DNA from: Xanthobacter aminoxidans
GTDB taxonomy: Bacteria > Pseudomonadota > Alphaproteobacteria > Rhizobiales > Xanthobacteraceae
Assembly: GCF_023571765.1 (NCBI RefSeq)
Contig: NZ_JAMJXC010000024.1
Span: forward strand, 1-64,000
Length of the DNA stretch: 64,000 nucleotides
Direction: 5' to 3'
The notes under the pieces are model-generated. The model did not search any database and was not told the DNA's origin. It saw nothing but the letters and a program-made list of their open reading frames with translations. Positions 26,506 through 35,071 of the stretch are shown here, piece after piece. A program made the translations under genes and the position numbers. Position 1 is the stretch's first letter, and each line of letters starts with the position of its first letter.

Positions 26506-27585
26506 ATGCTCGCCCTCGACCGGATCATCGACGCCGCGCGTGCCGCCCCCCGCAGCATCGTCCTGCCCGAGGGGAGCGACCCGCGCATTGCTGCCGGCGC
26601 GCGCCGCGCCGCGCGGGAAGGGATCGCCCGGCCGATCCTCCTCGGTGCCCGCGAGGAGGTGATGGCGGCCCTCGATGGTGATGTGCGGGGCATCGCCATC
26701 GAGGATCCCGCCACATCGCCGCGTTTCCAGGCCTATGCGGAGGCGCTGCACCTCCTGCGCCACGCCAGGGGCATGGACCTCGCTGCCGCCCGTCGGCGCA
26801 TGCGCGAGCCGCTCGCCTTCGCCGCCATGATGGTACGGCAGGGGGATGCCGACGGCACGGTCGGCGGCGCGGTGGCCACCACCGCCGAGACGGTGCGCGC
26901 CGCGCTCCAGATCATTGGCCTCGCGCCGGGAGCGAAGATCGTCTCCAGCTTCTTCCTGATGATCCTGTGCGAGGACTATCACGAGCAGAAGGGGGCCTAT
27001 GTGTTCTCCGACTGCGGCCTCGTCATCGATCCCGACGCGGCGGAACTCGCGGACATCGCCCGTGCCGCCGCCCATTCATATACCGCCATGACCGGCGAGG
27101 CGCCCCGCGTGGCCATGCTCTCCTTCTCCACCAACGGCAGCGCGCGCCACCAGCGGGTGGACAAGGTGGTGGAGGCGGTGCGCCTCGTACGGCAGGCGGA
27201 GCCGGATCTGGTGATCGAGGGGGAATTGCAGTTCGACGCCGCCTTCGTCGCCACGGTCGGGGCGGCCAAGACGGCGCCGGGATCGAAGATCCGGGGGGAT
27301 GCGAACGTGTTCGTCTTCCCCAATCTTGATGCCGCCAATATCGGCTACAAGATCGCCCAGCGCATCGGCGGGGCGAAGGCCATCGGCCCGGTGCTTCAGG
27401 GGCTGGCGAAACCCGCCAACGATCTCTCGCGCGGCTGCTCGCAGGACGACGTGTTCCACATGATCGCGCTCACCTGCGCCCAGGCCGGACGCACGCTCCC
27501 GGTCGCGATGTCTGGAAAGATTGAGGGCGTCTGGCAGAACTCACGGCCCGCCGCAGCCAGCCTCGGTGAGACGCGGGCCGGCTGA
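26506..27585 (+). CDS. pta: Phosphate acetyltransferase
   Basis: The 359-aa protein starts at ATG 26506 with GAGAGGAAG before it. The short PTA domain is complete (IVLPEGSDPRIAAGARRA, ADGTVGGAVATTAETVRAAL, MLSFSTNGSARH, ELQFDAAFV, NVFVFPNLDAANIGYKIAQR). It converts the acetyl phosphate from Xsc to acetyl-CoA and so recovers the energy of sulfonate cleavage. It is the last gene of the isethionate operon. Confidence 0.93.
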   Translation: MLALDRIIDAARAAPRSIVLPEGSDPRIAAGARRAAREGIARPILLGAREEVMAALDGDVRGIAIEDPATSPRFQAYAEALHLLRHARGMDLAAARRRMREPLAFAAMMVRQGDADGTVGGAVATTAETVRAALQIIGLAPGAKIVSSFFLMILCEDYHEQKGAYVFSDCGLVIDPDAAELADIARAAAHSYTAMTGEAPRVAMLSFSTNGSARHQRVDKVVEAVRLVRQAEPDLVIEGELQFDAAFVATVGAAKTAPGSKIRGDANVFVFPNLDAANIGYKIAQRIGGAKAIGPVLQGLAKPANDLSRGCSQDDVFHMIALTCAQAGRTLPVAMSGKIEGVWQNSRPAAASLGETRAG

Positions 27586-27594
27586 AAGGACGGA

Positions 27595-27786
27595 TCAGTT
27601 GCCCAGCTGCAGCATGGACTCGGAGGCCGCATAGGCCTCGCCCCACTGGGCGAGCGTCTTGGAGACGGCCGACAGCGAGATCGGCTGCCCGGCCGCGCGC
27701 GGTGCCGCGGCCGCGAACAGCGCTGCCACCAGCACGAGCGGCAGGAAGACCTTTCGCAGTTCGTCTTGGGTGTTCATCTGGGTCAC
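27595..27786 (-). CDS. Small secreted protein of unknown function
   Basis: The 63-aa frame has a charged N-terminus (MTQMNTQDELRK), a hydrophobic stretch VFLPLVLVAALFAAAAPRAAG that looks like a signal peptide, and about 30 further residues (QPISLSAVSKTLAQWGEAYAASESMLQLGN). It is convergent with pta, with only 9 bp between the stops. No family is recognised. The signal-peptide shape and clean placement support a real gene, but coding by chance cannot be excluded at this length. Confidence 0.45.
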   Translation of the reverse strand: MTQMNTQDELRKVFLPLVLVAALFAAAAPRAAGQPISLSAVSKTLAQWGEAYAASESMLQLGN

Positions 27787-27935
27787 GAGCGTGGTTTCAA
27801 GCGACCAGTATATCCCCAGCTACATCCCTCGCCAAATGCGGCGCAACATCGCGCTCTGCTGCGCCGCACAATGGCGGAGAAAATCATGCGGTGCCAAGCT
27901 GTAAGGTGGCGCCACCCCTTCCACTTGACGCACCG

Positions 27936-28943
27936 TCAGCTTCCGGACTTGCCGTGCACGTTGGGCAGGAAGAGGTCCTTCCAGCTCTGCGCCGTGGCGG
28001 CGATCATGCCGGTGCGGGTCATGAAGTCCGCATATTTCTGGATCGCCTGCGGCGTGGTGGTGAAGGTCACCTGCGGGTCGTTCAGGATGCCCTCGATGAG
28101 CGCCACTTCGCTGCCATCGGCGGCGAGGCGGACATAGTCCCGTGCGGCAGCCGACTTGTCGCGATTGATGATGGCGATGGCCTCTTCGAGCGCCGCAAAG
28201 AAGGCGGCATAGATTTTCGGATTGTCATTGGCGAAGCGCGTCGTCGTCCACACCACGTTGAAGGTGGAAGGCTGGCCCAGCACATCGAAGGTGTTGAGCA
28301 CCATGTGCACGCCGGGCTTCCTGAGTTCCAGTTCCTGGATCGGCGCGGCAGTGAAATGGGCCGTCACCTCATTGCCGGCCAAGAGCGCCGCCATGCCATC
28401 GGGATGGGAGAGCGTGACGGTCAATTTGTCGAGATCGTTGCGGTGGTCCGGGCCCAGCTCCTTCTCCGCGGCCATCTGCAGGAACATGGCCTGCACCGAC
28501 ACCTTCACCGCCGGCAGGGCAATCTTGTCCTTCGCGGTGAAGTCCTTCAGCGAGCGCACATTGGGATTGGACGTATTGAGCAGCAGCGGCATGGAATTCA
28601 TGGCCGCCGCCGCCTTGATCGGATTCGCGCTATCCTTGGTCTTGGCCCACAGCAGCACCAGAGGCGGCACGCCGCCGGCGGCGAACTGGATGGCGCCGGA
28701 CAGCAGGGCATCATTCATCGCCGCGCCACCGGCGAGCTTGATGTAGCGGGTTTTCAGGTTCGGCACGCCACGCGCCGCCGCCTCCTTTTCCAGCAGGCCG
28801 CGGTCTTCCATGATCATCAGCGGCAGATGGCCGAGGCTCGGCTGGCGGGCGATGGTCACGTTGTCCACTTCCGCCACCGCGGCTGACGTCATTGCGGCGA
28901 GCAGCACGAGCGCGCCCGCCAGCTTCCGTTTGAATGCGATCAT
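27936..28943 (-). CDS. ABC transporter substrate-binding protein (SsuA/TauA/NrtA type), first of two paralogues
   Basis: The 335-aa protein has a signal peptide (KLAGALVLLAAMTSAAVA). The NMT1/SsuA-type domain begins VDNVTIARQPSLGHLPLMIMEDRGLLEKEAAARG and continues with LLSGAIQFAAGGVPPLVLLWAKT and IALPAVKVSVQAMFLQMAAEKELG. It closely resembles the binding protein at 36277-37299 (shared ALPAVK-S-QA and HF-A-P-QELEL blocks), a duplication at the two ends of one operon. The likely ligand is an anionic C2 or C3 sulfonate. The ABC permease and ATPase would be those at 38310-39966. Confidence 0.85.
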   Translation of the reverse strand: MIAFKRKLAGALVLLAAMTSAAVAEVDNVTIARQPSLGHLPLMIMEDRGLLEKEAAARGVPNLKTRYIKLAGGAAMNDALLSGAIQFAAGGVPPLVLLWAKTKDSANPIKAAAAMNSMPLLLNTSNPNVRSLKDFTAKDKIALPAVKVSVQAMFLQMAAEKELGPDHRNDLDKLTVTLSHPDGMAALLAGNEVTAHFTAAPIQELELRKPGVHMVLNTFDVLGQPSTFNVVWTTTRFANDNPKIYAAFFAALEEAIAIINRDKSAAARDYVRLAADGSEVALIEGILNDPQVTFTTTPQAIQKYADFMTRTGMIAATAQSWKDLFLPNVHGKSGS

Positions 28944-29042
28944 CCTTGAGCCCTCTGTCTGCGTTTCCTCGCCCGTCTTAAGGGCGTCGCCGGGTCTGAT
29001 GCCCGGATCGGGTCTGATGTTCGAATGGGGTTTTGGGCGGCT

Positions 29043-30725
29043 TCAAGTTCGGCCGCGACGGATCACCGGAGCGGGGACGCCCTCGATCATCACATTGATC
29101 GCTGCGGGAAGCCCGCTCGCATGGGCCTCGGCGAGGGCATCCGGCAGGTCGGCGGCATCGGTGACAAGGGCACCATATCCGCCCAGCGCCCGCACCACCT
29201 CGTCATAGCGGGTGGGCAGCAGGTCGCAGTAGCGGGTCCTCCCGGCGCCATAAGTACGCAGCTGGATCTGGTGCTCGGCGTTCCAGCGGGCGTCGTTTCC
29301 GATGACCGCGATGAAGGGCGCCCCAACGCGCAGGGCCGTGTCGAATTCCGCCATGTGGAAGCCGAAGGTGCCGTCCCCCATCACCGCCACCACCGGCGCC
29401 TCCGGCCGGGCGAGCCGGGCCGCGATGGCGAAGGGAATGGAGGCGCCGATGGTGCCGGACACGCCGTTGATGATGCGGTTCTGCGCCTTGACGATGGCTT
29501 GCGGCCACTGGCCGATCTCGCCGCCGTCGCACACCAGCGTCCCGTCGGGATGCCGGGCGAGGAAATCGCGCACCGCGACGCACAGCTCCACCGGATGGAT
29601 ACGACCCGAGGCAGCCCGCATATTCGCCCAGGCTGCCGGCAGGAAGGCCAGCGCCTCGCGCGCCCGCGCGAGCCAGGATGCACGGGGCGCCGAAGCGGCC
29701 GGCGGAGATGCGGCGAGGGCGGCGAGCACGCTGCCGGCCTCCCCTTCCACGCGCTCCACAAGGAGCGGACCTTTCGCCCTGGTGGCACGCGCCAGAAGGT
29801 CCGGGTCCGCGTCCACCACCGCAAAGCGGCAGGACGCCGCCACCGCGGGCGGCGCGCCGAACTTGAGGGTGAAATCCAGCGCCTTGCCGAGCAGCACCAC
29901 GAGGTCTGCCTCGGCCAGCAACTCGGCAAAAGCGCCGAGGCCGGGATCGTTCACCCCGCGCGGGCTCTCCATGCCGATCACCGGAACGCCCGTGGCGGCT
30001 TCCAGCCGCGCCATGGCGCCCCGTCCATGCGGCGTGCACAAGGCGGGGCCGCACAGGATGAGCGGCCGGTCCGCGCTCTCAAGCAGCGCCGCGAGGCGCC
30101 CTGCGATGACCTGCGCGTCCGGCGCAGTCGGCGGCTCAATCGTCACGGCCGGCTCCGATGTGGCCAGCCGCTGCTCCAGCAAATCCACCGGCAGCGCGAG
30201 ATGGACGGGGCCGGGCCGCCCCTCCCGCGCAATGCGGATGGCCCGCGCGATGTCGGTGCCGAGCGCTTCGGCGCTCTCCACCATCCACGAGGCCTTGGCC
30301 ATGGGCCGCGCGACGGCCGCCTGATCCATCTCCTGAAAGGCGCCACGGCCCAGTTCGCCGATGCCGGCCTGGCCGGACAGCAGAAGCACCGGAGATTCCG
30401 CCCCCAGCGCCGTGAACAAGGCGGCCGCGCCATTGGACAGGCCCTGCCCGCCGGTGACGAGCGCCACGCCGATCTCACCGGTCAGGCGCGCATGGGCATC
30501 CGCCATATGCACGGCCGCCGCTTCCTGGCGCACGTGGACAAGGGCGATGTCGGTCTCCAGCAGCGCATCATAGACGGGCATGATGTGGTTGCCGGACAAA
30601 GAAAAAATGCGCTTCACCCCATGCGCCTGGAGCGCGCGGACAACGAGGTCCGCACCACGCGGGGCGAGGTCCTGCCTCGCGTTGGGGAGAGGGGCGGCGG
30701 CGGTGTGGGCGGGTGCGGGGCTCAT
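29043..30725 (-). CDS. ThDP-dependent decarboxylase/acetolactate-synthase-like enzyme, candidate sulfopyruvate decarboxylase
   Basis: The 560-aa protein has a full three-domain ThDP layout. The pyrimidine-binding part contains the activating Glu in VRQEAAAVHMADAHAR, then LVTGGQGLSNGAAALFTAL. The central domain is normal, and the PP-binding domain has VMGDGTFGFHMAEFDTALR with NDARWN. It starts by ATGA overlap with the flavoprotein upstream, so it belongs to the oxidation/hydration unit. If sulfolactate is made and oxidised to sulfopyruvate, this enzyme could decarboxylate it to sulfoacetaldehyde for Xsc. Known sulfopyruvate decarboxylases (ComDE) are two half-length chains, so a one-chain form would be notable. 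Other keto-acid substrates remain possible. Confidence 0.7.
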   Translation of the reverse strand: MSPAPAHTAAAPLPNARQDLAPRGADLVVRALQAHGVKRIFSLSGNHIMPVYDALLETDIALVHVRQEAAAVHMADAHARLTGEIGVALVTGGQGLSNGAAALFTALGAESPVLLLSGQAGIGELGRGAFQEMDQAAVARPMAKASWMVESAEALGTDIARAIRIAREGRPGPVHLALPVDLLEQRLATSEPAVTIEPPTAPDAQVIAGRLAALLESADRPLILCGPALCTPHGRGAMARLEAATGVPVIGMESPRGVNDPGLGAFAELLAEADLVVLLGKALDFTLKFGAPPAVAASCRFAVVDADPDLLARATRAKGPLLVERVEGEAGSVLAALAASPPAASAPRASWLARAREALAFLPAAWANMRAASGRIHPVELCVAVRDFLARHPDGTLVCDGGEIGQWPQAIVKAQNRIINGVSGTIGASIPFAIAARLARPEAPVVAVMGDGTFGFHMAEFDTALRVGAPFIAVIGNDARWNAEHQIQLRTYGAGRTRYCDLLPTRYDEVVRALGGYGALVTDAADLPDALAEAHASGLPAAINVMIEGVPAPVIRRGRT

Positions 30726-32452
30726 GCGACGTCCTTCAGCAGGCTCTGGCCGGGCGCGACGCGGGTGAAGGCCACCGCGGCCGTGGAAATGTCGAGGCGG
30801 CCTGCCTCCTGCCGCACCAGCGTGTAGCGCGAGGTATCAAGGTCCGAGGTCTCGGGAAAGTCCTCGCGGAAATGGGCGCCCCGGCTGTCCTCGCGGGCGA
30901 GCGCCGCGGCGGTGATGGCCTGGCTGACGAGCACCAGATTCTCGAGGTTCAGCCGGTCCATCCAGGTGAGGTTGTAGCGGCGGTCGCTGTCCGGCGCGCC
31001 GGCGCGGGAGACGGCATCGCCGAGGGCACCCAGCGTCTCCTGGGCGCGCTTCAGCCCCTGCGCCGTGCGCAGGATGCCCACGTCGTCCCACATCGCCTCG
31101 TAGAGCGCCTCGCGGATGGCGGGCAGGTCCCGCGCGTCGCGGCCCAGCGGAGAAAAGGCGCGCTCCAGCGCCTGTTCCATGGCCGCCGGGTCAGGATCGG
31201 CCAGGGTACGCCCGCGCTCCACCTCCCGCGCCATGGCATCACCGGCGATGCCGCCGAACACGGTGGAATTGGCGACACCGTTGCCGCCAAGGCGATTGGC
31301 GCCGTGCACGCCGCCCGTATCCTCCCCGGCCGCATAGAGACGGGGCATGGCGGTGCCGCAATTGCCGCCGAACACCACGCCGCCCATCATGTAATGCGCG
31401 GTGGGGATCACCTCAACCCGACCGCCGGCCAGATCGAAGCCGCAATCGGCGCAGCGTTCCACCATGCCCTTGAAGGTCTTGCGCACATGGTCGGGGCCGA
31501 GATGCCCCATCTCGATGTGCACGCCGCCATGGGCGGTGGCATAGCCGTCGCGGATGCGGCGCATGATGGAGCGGCTGACGATGTCGCGGGTGGCCCGCTC
31601 GCCGCGCGGGTCATAGAGGTGCATGAACCGCGCGCCGGTGCGGTCGGTGAGCCAGCCGCCGGCGCCGCGCAGCCCCTCCTCCAGCACGGTGCCCGTCATG
31701 CGTGTGCCGGGGCCGGCGAGGAGGCCGGTGGGGTGGAACTGCACCATCTCCATGTCGCGCAGCGCGAGGCCGGCGCGCAGGGCCATGGCGAGCCCGTCGC
31801 AGGATTTGTCGCCGGAGGGGGTGTGGTACTTGTACATGGTCGGCCCGCCGCCGGTGGCGAGCAGCACCGCGCGCGCCTTCACCAGCACCGGAACGCCGGT
31901 GCGCATGTCCAGCATGAGCACCCCGGCGAGGCCGGAGCCGTCCGCGGCGGGGATGAGGTCGAGGGCGCGATGGTCCTCCATGCGGTTCACGTCACGCCGC
32001 CACACCTGTTCCATGAGGCGGTTGATGATCTCGATGCCGGTGAGGTCGCCCTTGTGCACCGTGCGGTCGAAGGTCTGGCCGGCGAAGGCCTTCTGGTGGA
32101 CGCTGCCATCCGGATTGCGATCAAAGAAGCAGCCGAGTTCAGTCTCCAGCTCGCGGATGCGCACCTGCGCCTCGGTCACCAGCGTCCAGGCAAGATCCTG
32201 GTCGTTGAGCCACTTGCCGCCTTCCACCGTGTCCATGAAATGGCGCTCGACGCTGTCGCCGGGCGCGAGGGCCACGTTGTAGCCGCCCTGCACCATGCGC
32301 GTGCAGCCGCATTTGCCAATGAGGCCCTTCACCGCCACCGTCACGTCGAGGTCGGGCGCCGCCTTCTTGGTGTGAAGCGCAGCGAACAGGCCGGCTCCGC
32401 CCGAGCCGAGGATGAGGACGTCCGTCTCCCGGACCGCGACGGCGGGGGTCAT
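30722..32452 (-). CDS. SdhA/FrdA-like flavoprotein with altered FAD-link and substrate-pocket residues
   Basis: The 576-aa protein has the dinucleotide fold LILGSGGAGLFAAL (about 13-26), HPTG with H240, RATRDIVSRS with catalytic Arg R289, HYMMGG with H353, and GANRLGGN with R387. These match the fumarate/succinate catalytic residues. Two differences stand out. The position of the FAD-linking His in SdhA is C50 here (KCGCTRMVQGG), so FAD is probably non-covalent. The Thr of TEGCRG that contacts one carboxylate is E258 (EEGLRG), after a loop about 6 residues longer. Its gene overlaps the hydratase and ThDP genes by ATGA at each end. I infer a succinate analogue as substrate, possibly 3-sulfopropionate. 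Confidence 0.8.
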   Translation of the reverse strand: MTPAVAVRETDVLILGSGGAGLFAALHTKKAAPDLDVTVAVKGLIGKCGCTRMVQGGYNVALAPGDSVERHFMDTVEGGKWLNDQDLAWTLVTEAQVRIRELETELGCFFDRNPDGSVHQKAFAGQTFDRTVHKGDLTGIEIINRLMEQVWRRDVNRMEDHRALDLIPAADGSGLAGVLMLDMRTGVPVLVKARAVLLATGGGPTMYKYHTPSGDKSCDGLAMALRAGLALRDMEMVQFHPTGLLAGPGTRMTGTVLEEGLRGAGGWLTDRTGARFMHLYDPRGERATRDIVSRSIMRRIRDGYATAHGGVHIEMGHLGPDHVRKTFKGMVERCADCGFDLAGGRVEVIPTAHYMMGGVVFGGNCGTAMPRLYAAGEDTGGVHGANRLGGNGVANSTVFGGIAGDAMAREVERGRTLADPDPAAMEQALERAFSPLGRDARDLPAIREALYEAMWDDVGILRTAQGLKRAQETLGALGDAVSRAGAPDSDRRYNLTWMDRLNLENLVLVSQAITAAALAREDSRGAHFREDFPETSDLDTSRYTLVRQEAGRLDISTAAVAFTRVAPGQSLLKDVA

Positions 32453-33060
32453 TCGGACGCTCCGATGCCGGCCAGCACCGCGTCGCGGCGGGCCGCGACA
32501 TCCGCCTGCACCCGGTCGAACAGGGAGCCGCCATGGGCGTCCATGCCCACCAGCAGTGGCCCGAAATCACGGATGCGGAATTTCCAGAGGCTCTCGGGGT
32601 GGAGATCGTCCATGTCCACGTCCTCGATCTCCTCGATCCACGTGGTCTCCAGCGCTGCCGCGCCGCCGACGATGGCGAGATAGGCGCCGCCCAGATCGCG
32701 GAAGGCCTCCAGCGTCGCCGGACCCATGCCGCCCTTTCCGACGATGAGGCGCACCCCTTCCCGCTCCATGAGCGGGCGGGTGAAGCGCTCCATGCGCATG
32801 GAGGTGGTGGTGCCGATGCAGAAGGGCGTGTAGCCGGCGGGCGCGGCGGGGGATTTCTCCACCCGGTGCACGTTGGGCGCGGTGTGGATCACCGCATGGC
32901 CGTTCAGGTCGAGCCGCGTGGTGCGGCCGCGGTCGAACATGTGAATCTGCGTGGCGTCGCGGATGCCGAACAGGGTGCGCTGGAGCGTCACCGTATCACC
33001 GACCTTCAGGGCACGGACCTGATCGGCATCAACCGGCATTTCAAGGACATGGTGGGCCAT
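32449..33060 (-). CDS. Class I fumarase/tartrate-dehydratase-like hydratase, beta subunit
   Basis: The 203-aa protein starts at ATG 33060. It corresponds to the C-terminal (Fumerase_C) domain: VGDTVTLQRTLFGIRDATQIHMFD, HTAPNVHRVE, CIGTTTSMRMERFTRPLMEREGVRLIVGKGGMG, and VGGAAALETTWIEEIEDVDMDDLHPESLWKFRIRDFGPLLVGMDAHG. TTTSMRM supplies substrate-binding residues and the late acidic segment is family-typical. It is 14 bp after the alpha subunit and overlaps the flavoprotein (ATGA). It would hydrate the enoate made by the flavoprotein, either fumarate or a sulfonate analogue. Confidence 0.88.
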   Translation of the reverse strand: MAHHVLEMPVDADQVRALKVGDTVTLQRTLFGIRDATQIHMFDRGRTTRLDLNGHAVIHTAPNVHRVEKSPAAPAGYTPFCIGTTTSMRMERFTRPLMEREGVRLIVGKGGMGPATLEAFRDLGGAYLAIVGGAAALETTWIEEIEDVDMDDLHPESLWKFRIRDFGPLLVGMDAHGGSLFDRVQADVAARRDAVLAGIGASE

Positions 33061-33074
33061 CGGGGCGCTCCGGA

Positions 33075-33947
33075 TCAGCTGAAGGCGATGCCGCCGGGGG
33101 TGAAGGTGGCCCGCGCGCGGCGGGCGGAATGGCACTGGATGTTCACCGCCACCGGGTTCTGGGTGATGTGGGTGGCGGCGACTTCCACATGGACGGCGAA
33201 GGCCGTGGACCGCCCGCCGAGGCCCTGCGGCCCGATGCCCAGCTCGTTCACCGCGCGGGACAGCTCGGCCTCGATCTTCGCGCCTTCGGCATCCTCGCAC
33301 ACTGTGCGCAGGGGCCGCGTGGCGGCGATCTTCGCGAGGTGCATGCACAGGTCCGAGGTGCCGCCGATGCCGACGCCGACGATGGTGGGCGGGCACACCC
33401 GGCCGCCCAGCTCGATCACCCGGTCCACCACAAAGCGCTTCACGGCGGTGATGCCGTCCGAGGGCAGCAGCATCTTGAGGAACGAGCCGTTTTCCGAGCC
33501 CGAGCCCTTGGGGATCATCTCGATGGAGACGGTCTCCTCCCGGTCGTCGAAATCGATATGGATCACCGGCACGCGGATGCCGCAGGAAGTCTGGTCGTTC
33601 TTGCGGGTGATGGGATGCACCACCGACGAGCGCAGGGAGTTTTCCTTGGTCGAGCGCGCCGCGCCGCGGCGCACCGCCGCCTTAAGCCCGGCCCCGTCGA
33701 AGGCCACGTTGCGGCCGATGGTGATGTTGTAGATGGGAATGCCCGTGTCCTGGCACAGGATGTTGCGGGTGCGCTCGGCGACCTTGATGTTCTCCACCAT
33801 GGTGCCAAGGATGGCCTGGCCGGTGGCGTCCGTCTCCGTACGCTGGAGGTCCGAGAAGCCGGCCTTGATGTCCGGCGGCAGCAACTGGAGCGCGCGCAGA
33901 TAGAGGTCGGCGCAGATCTTTTCGACTTCGTCGAGGTTGAGGTCCAT
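33075..33947 (-). CDS. Class I fumarase/tartrate-dehydratase-like hydratase, alpha subunit (4Fe-4S)
   Basis: The 290-aa protein has the three cluster cysteines at family spacing: C65 (ILCQDTGIPIY), C185 (GGRVCPPTIVGVGIGG) and C272 (VNIQCHS). Other family motifs are HPITRKNDQTS and IPKGSGSENGSFLKML. The 4Fe-4S cluster in such enzymes polarises the hydroxyl of a 2-hydroxy-dicarboxylate during hydration and dehydration. The split alpha/beta form is that of TtdAB and many anaerobe fumarases. Its place beside an SdhA-like subunit and sulfonate genes suggests a dedicated hydratase rather than the TCA-cycle fumarase. Confidence 0.9.
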   Translation of the reverse strand: MDLNLDEVEKICADLYLRALQLLPPDIKAGFSDLQRTETDATGQAILGTMVENIKVAERTRNILCQDTGIPIYNITIGRNVAFDGAGLKAAVRRGAARSTKENSLRSSVVHPITRKNDQTSCGIRVPVIHIDFDDREETVSIEMIPKGSGSENGSFLKMLLPSDGITAVKRFVVDRVIELGGRVCPPTIVGVGIGGTSDLCMHLAKIAATRPLRTVCEDAEGAKIEAELSRAVNELGIGPQGLGGRSTAFAVHVEVAATHITQNPVAVNIQCHSARRARATFTPGGIAFS

Positions 33948-33956
33948 GGGGTGCTC

Positions 33957-34688
33957 CTAGAAGACCAGCGCCAGACCCGAGAGCAGGATCATCAGCGACA
34001 GCATCTGCTTGAATGCCTTCTCGTTCAGGCGGCCGTAGATCTGGAGGCCGAGCACGGCGCCGATGGCGAGCGGCGGCAGGGCCAGGACGATGAGCAGCCA
34101 GGATCGCCCGTCGATGCCCACCACCCCCACGGCTGCCAGCGTCACCACATGCGCGAACAGGATGAAGGGCTGGTACACCCCGCGCGCCACCTCCTTCGGC
34201 CAGCCGCGCAGCTGGGTCCAGATGGTGGGGACCACCCCCGAGTAGCCGCCGAGGCCGCCGAGGATGCCGCCCACGAAACCGATGCCCGCATTGGCCCACC
34301 GGCCGCCCCCGCCGATCACCGGAAGGCGCGGGGCGAGGAGCGCGTAGAGGGCATAGGCCGCCATGCCGAGGCCCAAGGCGAGCTTCAGCGGGGCGGGGTT
34401 CACCGCCGTGAGCACCAGGACGCCCAGCGGCACTCCCACCAGCGCGCCCACGAGGAAGGGCGCGAGGCGCACCCCGTCGATGGACCGGCGGATGGGCCAG
34501 ACCAGCGTGAGATGCAGGATACTGCCGCAGGCGACGATCAGCGCGGTGGTCTGGATCGGGTCCAGCGCGTGCAGCCAGATGGCGGATGCGGCAAGGGCGA
34601 AGGCAAAGCCTGCCCCGCCCGCCGCCAGCGCACCGAGAAAGGCGCCGGCCCAGAGAATGGAAAGGGTCGCGAGCGGAATGCCGAGCAT
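33957..34688 (-). CDS. TSUP (TauE/SafE) family membrane transporter
   Basis: The 243-aa protein starts at ATG 34688. About eight hydrophobic segments form two similar halves. The first repeat motif is WAGAFLGALAAGGAGFAFAL and the second GFVGGILGGLGGYSGVVPTIWTQLRGWPKE, as in TauE/SafE proteins. Family members export sulfite or sulfoacetate, or import organosulfur anions. It sits 2 bp after the SdhC-like gene and 9 bp before the hydratase, so it is a true operon member. Likely tasks are sulfite efflux or movement of the organosulfonate or its acrylate intermediate. Confidence 0.85.
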   Translation of the reverse strand: MLGIPLATLSILWAGAFLGALAAGGAGFAFALAASAIWLHALDPIQTTALIVACGSILHLTLVWPIRRSIDGVRLAPFLVGALVGVPLGVLVLTAVNPAPLKLALGLGMAAYALYALLAPRLPVIGGGGRWANAGIGFVGGILGGLGGYSGVVPTIWTQLRGWPKEVARGVYQPFILFAHVVTLAAVGVVGIDGRSWLLIVLALPPLAIGAVLGLQIYGRLNEKAFKQMLSLMILLSGLALVF

Positions 34689-34690
34689 GC

Positions 34691-35071
34691 TCACCACCCG
34701 CTCAGCAGGAAGAGGAGCCCCACGGCGAGGCCTGCCGCGATGGCACCCGCCACCACCCCGGCGGTGTGGCCACGGAAGGAGAACCACTCGATGGCCAGCA
34801 CCCGGAGGCCAAGCGCCATGTGCACGGCAAGGGCGCTCACGAGGCCCCATTCGGCGATCTTCACCAGCGGGCTGTGGGTGACGGACAGGAAGCTGTCGAG
34901 CGCGTTGGCGCCCGAGAGTGCGGTGCCTAGCGCGATGAAGTGCATGGGCAGGAACACCGCCAGCGCCACGCCCGACAGGCGATGGAGCAGCGCCGCGATG
35001 AAGCCCGGCTTCAGGTGGGCAGCCTCGCGCAGGCCGGGGCGGGTCGTGGAGGTGAGGGTGGACGGCTTCAC
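34691..35071 (-). CDS. SdhC-like cytochrome b membrane anchor
   Basis: The 126-aa protein has three membrane segments. GFIAALLHRLSGVALAVFLPMHFIALG carries the HR-x-SG motif and a His in helix I, as in succinate dehydrogenase cytochrome b556. A second His lies in LVSALAVHMALGLRVLAIEW, a candidate axial heme ligand. The GTG start at 35071 overlaps the stop of the preceding anchor gene (GTGA). Together with the next anchor it would pass electrons from the flavoprotein and iron-sulfur subunits to quinone. Confidence 0.8.
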   Translation of the reverse strand: MKPSTLTSTTRPGLREAAHLKPGFIAALLHRLSGVALAVFLPMHFIALGTALSGANALDSFLSVTHSPLVKIAEWGLVSALAVHMALGLRVLAIEWFSFRGHTAGVVAGAIAAGLAVGLLFLLSGW

